64,000 nucleotides of DNA, taken from NCBI RefSeq assembly GCF_000143415.4, contig NW_003314333.1:1-64000 (forward strand), given 5' to 3'. Source of the stretch: Selaginella moellendorffii. Taxonomy: Eukaryota; Streptophyta; Lycopodiopsida; Selaginellales; Selaginellaceae. The notes beneath the pieces are model-generated. The model made no database searches, was not told the origin of the DNA, and worked only from the letters and a program-made list of their open reading frames with translations. Numbering within the stretch: the first letter of the stretch is position 1; the number at the start of each line of letters is the position of its first letter. The position numbers and the translations under genes are program-made. Positions 55,507-64,000 of this stretch are shown piece after piece.

Positions 55507-56654
55507 TGTAAGGAACCAACTCGCCGAGGTGTCATAGGCTAAAGGAACCCCGAAAGCATGACCAAAATGACAAAGAGTTCATCGGATGGGACCAAGTCGA
55601 AGATCGAGTCCAAGATCGACTCGGAGATCGAGTTCGAGATAGAGTCCGAAATCGAGTCCGAGGCCGACTCGGGGACCGAGTTTGAGACCGAGTTCGAGAC
55701 CAAGTTCGAGACGGAGTCCGAGATCCGAAATCGGGTCCGAGACCGAGTCCGAAGTCGAGTCCGAGGTCGGGTCCGAGATCGGGTCTGAGATCGAGTCCGA
55801 GATCGAGTCCGAGACCGAATCCGAAGTCGGATTCAAAATCGAGTCCGAGATCGAGCCAGAGACTAAGTCCAAATACTAATATGGGTCGAGGGGTGAAAGC
55901 CCAAAGCATGCGTCTCCCAGGGGGGGGGGGCTGCAGGGGGTTCCAAAAGTATAGTAGGGATAGTGAGGTCCAGGAACCAGTTTTGAAGGGACTCTCCAGT
56001 GGGGCTCCCAAACTGACTTGAGGTTGAGATTGGGACTGAGGGGCCTTGGGTGGGAGTGAGCATGGACTTGGCTGGTGCCAGAGGGGCCATCCAAGGAAGT
56101 GCTCAAGAGCAGCTCCCACTCCCGAATGGGAAACTAATTGCAGTGCTCCCGGCTCATGCGGAATGGTGCCCCACTTGAGTACCATGTGGCTCATTGGTCC
56201 TCGCCCTTCCTAGGGGCTTGGGCCTTCCTTCGGGATGGAAGTGGGGGGGTAGAGGTACCCATACCGGGCCACTAGGCCACGGTGTTTCGCCCCAGTGTCC
56301 CGAAGCAAGTGTTGCACTCAAGACTTGGGATTTAGAGGGTCCCATGATCAAGTCTTGTGGTACTAAGGGATGTTAGGAACCTGGAAGCTTGGTGTGCTTG
56401 GCTGCTTGTGCTTGCGGGGAGTGTAGCCGAACCTTAAGTCCAGTCTAACCCGGGGAGGGGGATTGCGAGTGATTTGGGAATCCATGGAAGGATGGCTAAC
56501 ACTCCGTTGCTCGTGTAGTGAGTAGCTGAAACCAAGTAGTAGCTGGTACCATAGGCGAGAACTTTGGCAAGGGAACTTAGCAAAAGCCAAGGTAGTGTTG
56601 GACGGATAGACGAGGTAAATTAGCAAATTGGAAGGGAAAAATTTGTGGCTTACA
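55507..56654 (+). mobile_element. Solo long LTR with minisatellite, 5-bp target duplication
   Basis: 1148 bp, TGTAAGGAACC at the left and GTGGCTTACA at the right. TCATG flanks both sides (55502-55506, 56655-56659), and the LINE is continuous across it when compared with 55035. It contains the GAGTCCGAG minisatellite, the AAAAGTATAGTAGGG point and the body shared with 17215-17940. This proves that the minisatellite is part of the LTR. Confidence 0.9.
55600..55880 (+). repeat. GAGTCCGAGATC minisatellite, array 4
   Basis: 12-bp units GAGTCCGAGATC/GAGTTCGAGACC, the most uniform of the four arrays. ESEIESEIE-type shadow ORFs are not considered genes. Confidence 0.88.
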
Positions 56655-56977
56655 TCATGGTGGAGACTCACTCTTGCAGTGGTGTGTCTTCACTACACCA
56701 TCCTGAAAGAGCGTGCAAAACCGAGGCAGCTCAAGGAGTGGAGATCTAGGTAGCTCCCATGCTTCGGCAAATTGGGAGGTGGCGAGATTCGCTGGCAGAG
56801 GCGCCCCCCGGACTCTGTTCTAAGGTCAGCTCGTGGGGGAGACTTGGACATCGACATGATTCACTCGAGACAACCACGTCCACTCCAGGACTAGGTCCAG
56901 CTGCGACATATGAGGATCACGTAGAGTAGCTCATTGAGAGGGCGGCACGCCCAATTTTTGTATTAGTCCCATTGGGA
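56655..56977 (+). mobile_element. LINE-A 3' end after the solo LTR
   Basis: Matches 55033-55356 (TCACTCTTGCAGTGGTGTGT to TAGTCCCATTGGGAC). Its ORF2 frame has a stop (TAG near 56750). The copy ends at GGGAC (56977), which helps place the LINE 3' end. Confidence 0.82.
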
Positions 56978-58140
56978 CCATTGTCGAGACAGCATGATCG
57001 AGAGCAAGTAGAGGAGGCAAGGGAATGAATTTTCATTCATTCGTGAGCAAGGGAGAGGACAAGAGACAACCCGAGACCGGTTTCATCCTTTTTGGGACTC
57101 ATCAGCCAGATGTAGTTGTCTAGCATCTACCCTAACCCTAGCTCGGCATCGACTCTACTTATATTCTAGCTCTCTTACTTGGCACAAATCCATGTGGCAG
57201 CCATGCAAGGTGGTGTGGCAGCGTTGGCTCGCGAAGGTGCGAACGTAGAAAAGCTGGAGTGCATTACTCAGCAGCAGTGGTAGTCGCGGAGAATGACTTC
57301 AATGGATTGCCGAAGACAGTAAGCGTTTGTCTAGCAAGTGATGTACCTTTGACGCAAGATAACTTGTAAATGCGGCATTATATGATGCATGCATTACATC
57401 CACAATGCTTGTGTCATTTGTATGTACCCAGAGACGAAAAACAAGGTTCACTTTGCAGGGAATATTCTGAGAATATTCTAACGTTGACCGTTGATCCCTA
57501 AACCCTAAACTCGGTCAACAAAAAGACTGTCAAGGAATATTCGGGAATATTCCATTCTGACCGTTGACTTCGCGTTGACCGTGCGTTGACTCGAATGGGA
57601 GGTGGCCTGGAGTGACTGGTACGTACCCGAGGTCCCTAATCAGTCATGCAGAGACGCCCTTTGCCCGCAACATGTTGGCATGTGTGTCGTCGATGTCGCA
57701 TGGCACCATTATAAGATTCGCAAGCTTTCCAAGGTGTGGTGTTCATCGTTAGGAGATGAGACCAACGTAGTCACCCTTGGAAAGAGGTGCAGAATCAAAT
57801 GGTGTAGGCCTTGTTGACTCGGTCAACCATCTGACTGTTGGGGAATATTCAGGAATATTCTGGTTTTGACAGTAGACTGAGCGTTGACCGGGCGTTGACC
57901 GGTGGGGGACGACCTGAGGTGACTGGGACATACCTAGAGTCCGTCAGCCAGACCCTGAAGGTCATCAGTTACGTGGAGGAGGATGCAAATGTATCCTTCC
58001 GTCTCTTGTAAAGCGCAGTAGAAGACATGGCTAAGCTCGCAAAGCGAGTTTAGCCCTGACCAGGAACAAACCGGGGTTCGGGAGGCATCTCCAGCATGTG
58101 ATCACTCAGGGGAGTGCATCTGCGAGAGCTTCATCCATCA
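56978..58140. promoter_or_regulatory. Non-coding stretch with TTGACC and GAATATTC modules
   Basis: Three pairs of GGAATATTC/GAATATTC palindromes (57459-57479, 57533-57553, 57841-57860), each followed by GTTGACC/GTTGACT copies. The second and third modules are repeats of about 130 bp. A two-unit CCCTAAA tract is at 57497-57510. No gene seen, and no LTR boundaries found. Confidence 0.5.
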
Positions 58141-58144
58141 CCTA

Positions 58145-58157
58145 TTTAGGGTTTAGG
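58145..58157. repeat. Short TTTAGGG tract beside the Penelope-like fragment
   Basis: TTTAGGGTTTAGG, thirteen bases, lying just beyond the 3' end of the minus-strand RT fragment. Confidence 0.7.
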
Positions 58158-58170
58158 ATGCCCCCCAAGC

Positions 58171-58715
58171 CTAGCTGCATGCTGTGAAGCATGTAGGGCA
58201 GCTTAAAGGCGAGGGTGGCCCGTTGACAAACGCTGCTAGTGCAGTGCAAACGTGCGAGGAGAGCTTGATGTCACTGGTTGTGGGAAATGCCGGAGAAGCA
58301 GTTTGGAGGAAGGAGATCGAGTATCCCCAGGCACGGAAGCAGTGGTAGAACCACGTGCGCATGGCATGGAATCCATTGGCCGTGCTCTTGCAGAGGAGGT
58401 ATCTCCGGAGCTCACTGTGGATGAATGCCACTTTCTGGTGCCATGGGTGAACCAATGTCCAGGGGAGGTACTGGCAGGCGTTGAGGGGCTTCTGGAACGT
58501 GGACGAGTCAAGGCAGCCTGTCTCTTCAAGGCAAGGGCCTTTGAAGAATTGGATATCGAGGAAATCCAACTCCTCGAGCGAGATCACCAGGATGATCTTG
58601 ATCGAGGGACATAGCGTGCCGTATCCTTGGAGCCATCGCTTGAGGCCTGCTCGTGTACCTGTCCAAGTGCTCACTCCGTCATCTATGTACCTCTGTGGAA
58701 GGGTGATTTGTTGGT
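58171..58715 (-). pseudogene. Penelope-like element reverse transcriptase, C-terminal fragment
   Basis: Minus-strand frame ending near 58171. RYIDDGVSTW (RT active site YIDD), then CPSIKIILVISLEELDFLDI, STFQKPLNACQYLPWTLVHP and HQKVAFIHSELRRYLL. The order YxDD, HPSIKF-like, LxFLD, YxKPT-like, YL...S.HP, RR is the signature of Penelope-like RTs and differs from LINE, Ty1 and Ty3. Upstream RT motifs are absent, so the element is 5'-truncated (usual for this class). No GIY-YIG endonuclease is seen in the following bases. Confidence 0.72.
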
Positions 58716-58950
58716 TGTGTTGAGGCACTCGTCGAGTCTGTGGGGACAGTGTTGAGTGTGGCATTGTGGACACTGGCTGCTGCTGTCAGTGGGACATGTG
58801 GGCCTGAATCGGACAGACCGCAGAGCAGAGCCAAGTGCAAAGGTGATGGTGGCTGCTGCGCTGGGCCAGGTCCTGGAGAGCATTAAGGCGAGAGGGCTCG
58901 CTGCTCTGTTCCAGTGGCAGGGGCTGGCCTGGGTGGCGATTGCATAGGAT
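58716..58950. other. Unassigned sequence upstream of the RT fragment
   Basis: Open in several frames because of high GC, but no motif recognised. Confidence 0.3.
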
Positions 58951-61060
58951 TTCTCCCTCCTCCATAGCCACAAGAAACAAAAAATCTAAGTGCTGGGACT
59001 TAGAATTTTTTGCACTCAGTGTTTGAGCGTTGTGGGCCACTAGATCAAGAGGATCTGATGGTGGAGGATAAGCAGGAGAGAAATGTGAACGGTTTTTGTT
59101 CTCCTATGGCAGATTAAGTGGATTCTTGGTAGTGTTGTGGCGATGTCTAGGCAGCTTGGGTGCTCTGAGTGGCAGGGAGCGTTCCCATTGGCATCTTTGG
59201 TGAACCTTTGGTGGTGCCAAGGCAACACACCAAAAGGGGGGGCAAAGAGCCTTTGTGAGGGATTTGCTGTGCCAGACCCAAGTCAGGTGAGCTGGGCTGC
59301 ACTAGATGCCAAAAAGACTGCTAAGTGGAGAGTTCAAGCTAGCTCCCAAACTCTTAGTGGCCGTGAGTAGCTCCAGGTGGGGATTTTTTGTGGCACTTTG
59401 GTGGTAGAATGCAGCGTGCAGAGGCCAATGCAAATGCCTGGCCTGGAGACATGCTGTGCCAAACCCATGTGAGGGGAGTGAGAGGCATCGTGGCTCGTTT
59501 CTCTGGATCCAGAGCCATGCTTGGAGTTGTCTTGGCTTGCCATTGGCTTGTCACTGGGGCATGGTCAAGACAGAAATGTCCTGCCGTGACTGCTCCTGCA
59601 AATGTGTCTCCCACAGCAGATTTTGGTGGATCACAGCAACTTTGTGGTGATGTCTGGGTGGCACAAGTACTCTCAACGACAGGGAGCAATCCCCTTAGCA
59701 TTTTTGGAGATCCCTTGGTGGTGCCGAGGCAGCAACCAAGGGGGGCCAAAAAGCCTTTGTGGGGCATTTGCTATGCCGGACCTGAGTCAGAGGAGCTGGG
59801 CCGCACTAGACGCCAGAAAAGCTATTGGGCATTTATGTAGGCCCCTGTGCACTGCACCTCACCGCCAGGATGCCACAGAAAGCCCTGCCTGGAGCCACTA
59901 AGAGTCTCGGAGCTAGCTCGGAAGAGAGAGGAGAGGGAAGCGTGAGTGGGCCTTTGCAATGGCTGTTGCTGTTGCAAAGGCTTCTCCCATGGCAGATTTT
60001 GGTGAGGCACAGCATTTCTATGGTGATCTCTGGGCGGTGTGGGTGCTCTATGTGGCAGGGAGCAGCTCCCTTGGCATTTTTGATGATCTCTTGGTGGTGG
60101 CAAGGCACTGGACCAAAAGGGGGCAAAAAGCCTTTGTGGGGAGTTTGCTGTGCCAGACACAATTCAGGGGAGCTGGGCTGCAGGAAACACCAAAGAGATT
60201 ACTGTGTCGAGAAGCCAAACTAATTCCCGGACTCTTAGTGGCAATGAGCATCTCCAGGCAGGGATTTTTTGTGGCACTGTGGCAGCAAGGTGCGGCACAC
60301 AGGGGCCAACGCAAATGCCTGGCTTGGAGACTTGCTGTGCCAGACCCTGGCGAGGGGAGAGAGGGGCAGCATGGCTGGTTTCTCTGAATCCAGAACCATG
60401 CTTGGAGTTGTCCTGGCTTGCCGTTGGCTTGATGTTGTGGCGTGGTCAAAACAGAATGCCCTGTCGTGACTGCTCCTTGCATCTTTCTCCTCCATAGCCT
60501 AAGTACGATTCAGGCTTGGACCACATGGACCGTTGGATCGGGAGATCTGACGGTGGAGAGGATGCTGGAGAAGCAGAGGCGGGCATTTGCAATTGCGGTT
60601 GCAATTGTGTCTCCCACGGCAGATTCTGGCAGATCACAGCAGCTTTGTGGTGATGTCTTGGTGGTGCGGGTGCTCTCAACAGCAGGGAGCAATCCCCTTA
60701 GCATTTTTGGAGATCCCTTGGTGGGGGGCCAAGGGGGGCCAAAAAGCCTTTGTGGGGCATTTGCTGTGCCGGACTTGAGTCAGGGGAGCTGGGCCGCACT
60801 AGACGCCACAAAAGCTGTTGTGTGGAGAGGCCGAGCTAGCTCCCAGACTCTTAGTGGCGGTTAGCAACTCCAGGCAGGGATTTCTGTGGCGTCCTGGCGG
60901 TGAGGTGCAGCGCGCACAGGGACCTACGGAAATGCCCGGCCTGGGGACTTGCTGTGCCAGACCCGTGTGCAGGGAGTAAGGGGCATCATGGCTGGCTTCT
61001 CCTGTCCCAGAGTCATGTATGGAGTTGTCTTGGTTTGCTGTTGGCACCAGGCGGTGCGGG
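58950..61060 (+). repeat. Degenerate tandem repeat, four unit cores
   Basis: Cores with GCCTTTGTG(G)GG, TTTGCTGTGCC and GAGCTGGGC at about 59249, 59753, 60130 and 60746. Accompanying blocks TTGGCATTTTTG, GGGATTTTTTGTGGCACT and CTCTTAGTGGC recur in the same order. A leader (CTCCATAGCC or CCATTGCCAAAAACC, then an ACTTAGAAA or GATC block) recurs at about 58957, 60488 and 61507. Unit length varies (about 380-620 bp). ORFs here are stop-poor shadows. Confidence 0.7.
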
Positions 61061-61480
61061 GAGGCGCTAGGCAGGGCGCAGCGGCTCTGGGTGGCATGTG
61101 GCGGCCCTGAAAGGCGTGCGGCGGTGCTTGGCGCTGCTGGGCACCGCGTAGCGTCGTGCGGTGGTGCCTGGCGCAGCGGGGCACTGCTGGGCAGCGCTGG
61201 TGGTGCTGCTGGGCAGCGGCTGGCCGGGACGCAGTGCTAACGGGCTGGGCCACGACGAGCCACAGGGCTGGCGCTTTGGGCGGCGAGTGCTGGCCCAAGT
61301 GCTCGCTGTGGCGGTCGCTGGAGGCCGGCCGTGGCACGGCTGGCTGGCCGGCTGGAGCAGCAGCCGCAGCAGCTGCTGGTGTTGGCAGGCCGCGGGCTGT
61401 TGCAGTGGCTGGCGCTGCCTGCGTCGGCTGCTGCTGCTGCTGCTGGAGCAGCTGGCTGTGGTGACCTGGGCCGTGGCGTG
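61060..61480. other. GC-rich low-complexity block
   Basis: GCTGG, GGCGC and GCTGCTGCT-type sequence, sharply richer in GC than its flanks. The ORFs of alanine, tryptophan and glycine composition are not credible genes. Confidence 0.6.
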
Positions 61481-61679
61481 CTCAAGGCGTAGCTGGCATG
61501 CTCACGTAGCTTCCTCTCCATTGCCAAAAACCAAGTGCTAGGACTTAGAAACTCAAAGGCTGAGCGTTTGAGCTGTTAGATCTGTACGATCCAACGGTGG
61601 AGGATCCAACAGCCAGGACTCTCTCGAGTCGGACTACATAATTCAGGTCCGAGCAGTGAAGGCAAACTTTCACCCATGA

Positions 61680-62500
61680 GATATAACGCTGTCAGAGGTC
61701 ACGCAGCACCTTCCAGATTTTCATCCCAGTGACTCCGTCATCCAAACACACACCTTCCAGGTCGTACAGATTCAATCTGCCGTGAAGCTTTGGCAGAAGT
61801 GAGGCAGATAGGAAATCTGCACGATTCGCAAAAGCGGAGCTTAGCACTTCATAGAATACGCACCAGTCGCGCAGTGTAAGCTCTCATATAAGAGGACACA
61901 GCTTAGAGGAGCTGTAAATCCCGTGTTCCCACCATGCATCCAAGGCTTGAATCAGAAACATGTATCTGTTCGTGAAATATAAAACGCGAGTGCTTCGAGA
62001 CGACAATAGCGTGCTGTGCTTATGCACCAGCCATCTGCAAAATTCAACGTTTAAGCAAGGAAAACAAAAATTCCAGAAAATAGTATAGTCAGGAGGCACG
62101 TACCTTGGTAAGTTGGCTTGACTTGAGCCGACGAATTTCTCCCACAGACAGTCTGATGAACACAGAGCGTACCAGTGCTTGCAAACTTGTCTTGATGAAG
62201 ATAAGTCTCTCGCCGTCATTGACGTAAAGACACCTCGTCTGGGATAGCGGAGATTGGACTCTGGTTGGAGCTCCCAGTTGCGCCCAGTCGAGTTTGTGCG
62301 AGCGTTGCACAGACTCGTCCTTGAGCTTGTTTTCTTCTGGAGTGTGTAAAGAAAGCCACAAGAGTGACCACAGAGCCGGCCGCTTCTGATCCTGGTGAAT
62401 TTCAACAAACGAAAATGTGATGCCTGGACTCGGGATCTCTTTCTCAGGAACTCCCCGAGGATCGCATTCCTTACCGCTGCTCGCATCCGACTTTCTCAGC
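61680..62500 (-). pseudogene. F-box protein, right copy, frame-broken
   Basis: Inverse duplicate of 36797-37600 with the same split F-box (IPDEVS / TARDLSSSRQVCKHWYALCS), same intron and same downstream stop before LTLRDWC. The lesions therefore predate the duplication. Confidence 0.7.
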
Positions 62501-64000
62501 ATCGTCTCCAGGAGTGGAATCTGGTTCACCACTTCCAGCTGTACCGGGCCTTCTTGGAAGCAAGTTAATGTGAAGATTACGTCTGTCGGAAGATGGTCTG
62601 TGACTGGCGAGTAGAACTTGTACACAGGCCAACCTGCAGAGACGTAGAACAAAAGAAAGAATACCAGATGAATTCCATCAGCAGCAGTGTTGGTGACCCG
62701 GACTCGGTACGTTTTACCTCCATTCCTGCGTAAGGAGTGAACGATTCGAACAGACTTGTCAAGGAACGGCTCCGTTTCTTCACTTCGAGCGTTGGAACCC
62801 GTTTCATTAGAGCCGCCGGTGTTCCTGTCTAAGGATATTGACAGGATAAACACTAGTGACAGAGAGAACCATTCAGTAGCATGTACAGAGATTACCTCCC
62901 TGGTCGAGGGTAAAACTGTGATATGTGGACCTGTGGGAACGTGTACTCTCGTATTAGTTCCATGATCCTGTCAAAATCCTCTGATGTTTCTCCTGACAAG
63001 GATAAAAGCTCAATAAGATACAATCTTTTTCATGCATGCGAGTGTACCTGGAAATCCACAGATAATATCTGTAGCGATATGAATCTCCGGGACTAGTCTT
63101 GTGAGAGTATCCACAATTTTTCTAAACTCGGAAAACGTGTACTCCCTCTTCATGCCCTGAAGAACACAGAAAACAGCTTACAGAGACAAAACAATCACCC
63201 AGAACATCGGTACCTCCAACACCGAGTCCCTTCCAGATTGAACCAGAACATGAAGGAACGAATACACGCAGGGGTGACAGCCATTTCCTCCAGATGCTGT
63301 AAGATGTAGATTCGGAGCATTGTACTTCTGTCTATGAGGAAGCGCGGCAACTAAAGCACGTAGAAGCGCTGGTATATTTGCTCCAATGTCTCGTCCTGTA
63401 GTGCAAAGAAAGAAAAAAGTAAATAAAAAATGCCAGCTTGAAACAGATAACCATAACCGTAAGCTCCAGTGTCGCCATATCTCCTTCACACCTTCAGACA
63501 CCACGGTTTTCAATCTTTGCACCTGTAGATAAAGCTCAGTAACAGAGAAAAGAAACTGGCGAAGGTCCTTACTAGTGCGTCTACTGTGTAGCTGCCAAGA
63601 TACCCGCAAGCATGCTTCGTCTTGCAGTATGTGCAAGCACCCAAGCAGCCAACGTTGATAGCCATGATCTTGACAAACTTGTTCCTACGAACCTGAAAAC
63701 ACAACAGCAAAAGAGATTATAAACTTTTGGCAAATCAAGAGACGGTAAAGCATCCCGTCGACCCAGCCAGGCCTCGTGGCCTTTCAAAGTCTCCCCTGCT
63801 GTATTTGCTGCACTCCGATGACGCTGACGGCTTCGAGATCTTTTAAACCCTGAGGAACGCATCCAGCTATCCACCAAGGGAATAGAGGCCGCTTTGCCTT
63901 TATGTATCAGTGTTTCCATTGTTGGAGCTTTCACAGTACACCTGTGAATAAAACAGCAGCAACAATTGATCCAGCTTAAGATTCTTCCTTCTGATACTGA
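62501..64000 (-). pseudogene. CDKAL1-type methylthiotransferase, right copy, runs off the window
   Basis: Inverse duplicate of 35292-36796. [21 protein letters not shown] keeps the three cluster cysteines. It shares the broken GCVPQG region and the lost SSEDTG loop. It retains a base lost in the left copy (LPSLDLPK near 63740 is in frame here). The TRAM-like C-terminal segment is inverted at 62531-62608, so VKITSVGRW is read on the opposite strand. The 5' exons lie beyond 64000. Confidence 0.87.

Larger units (their letters stand above)
61525..64000 (-). repeat. Inverted duplication, right arm (partner 35190-37790)
   Basis: Inverse of the left arm over at least 2.47 kb with few differences. 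It is bounded inside by the tandem-repeat leader, as is the left arm by an inverse repeat piece (37795-37935). Confidence 0.92.

Noticed and set aside
55558-55879. Apparent acidic ESEIESEIE protein
   Set aside because: Minisatellite inside a solo LTR; no start context, no conserved domain.
57497-57510. CCCTAAACCCTAAA tract as an old telomere
   Set aside because: Only two units, similar to ordinary plant telo boxes, with no truncated elements at its edges.
59137-60864. Several overlapping ORFs of 60-150 codons on both strands
   Set aside because: Tandem-repeat DNA; no frame is conserved between units.
61019-61541. GC-rich ORFs rich in Ala, Trp and Gly
   Set aside because: Low-complexity sequence without stops; both strands are open.
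1-64000. tRNA or rRNA genes
   Set aside because: No A/B box pairs or rRNA core sequences were noticed by eye; a tRNA scan would be needed for certainty.

Overview
The window is plant nuclear DNA, and I infer a lycophyte close to Selaginella. The genes have short introns (about 45-80 bp) with GT-AG borders. Telomere-type TTTAGGG units occur. The transposon set (chromodomain Ty3/gypsy, L1-type LINEs, short-LTR TRIM elements, a Penelope-like fragment) and the gene families (MOT1, PPR, plastid PDH-E1alpha, CDKAL1-type methylthiotransferase) all fit. The species is inference; no sequence search was run.

Layout. 0.1-2.2 kb: intron-containing EF-hand gene whose last codons run into a LINE fragment. 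2.2-7.25 kb: decayed LINE (family A) with a TRIM inside. 7.25-8.87 kb: dead MOT1 and PPR fragments, repeated at 25.5-27.66 kb. 9.8-12.4 kb: Ty3/gypsy relic carrying a solo TRIM LTR and a MITE, then a plastid PDH-E1alpha scrap. 12.7-17.9 kb: AT-rich intergenic DNA, TRIM copies, and a long-LTR family whose LTR contains a GAGTCC-type minisatellite. 17.95-23.48 kb: nearly complete chromodomain Ty3/gypsy element with a 5-bp target duplication and a probable self-priming primer site. 23.5-32.3 kb: more long-LTR sequence and repeats. 32.3-34.96 kb: a P-loop NTPase gene (Crinkler/RHS-like), the best-preserved gene here.

35.2-64.0 kb is a large inverted structure. Two copies of a dead CDKAL1-type methylthiotransferase plus F-box pair face each other as arms (35.2-37.8 kb plus, 61.5-64.0 kb minus, the right arm running off the window). 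They flank about 24 kb of repeats: two long LINEs (37.9-44.1 and 45.5-51.9 kb), a head-to-head TTTAGGG palindrome at 51.92-51.97 kb joining two truncated LINEs, a LINE-A 5' part (minus) facing a LINE-A 3' part (plus), a solo LTR, a Penelope-like RT fragment, and a tandem-repeat block.

There is no operon-like cooperation between genes. The window records nested transposition, duplication and breakage. Only the NTPase gene, and possibly the EF-hand gene, look capable of making protein. I see no new defence or metabolic system. The most unusual signals are the telomere-type palindrome, the self-complementary primer site of the Ty3 element, the Penelope-like fragment next to telomere-like units, and the inverted arms with an internal micro-inversion.
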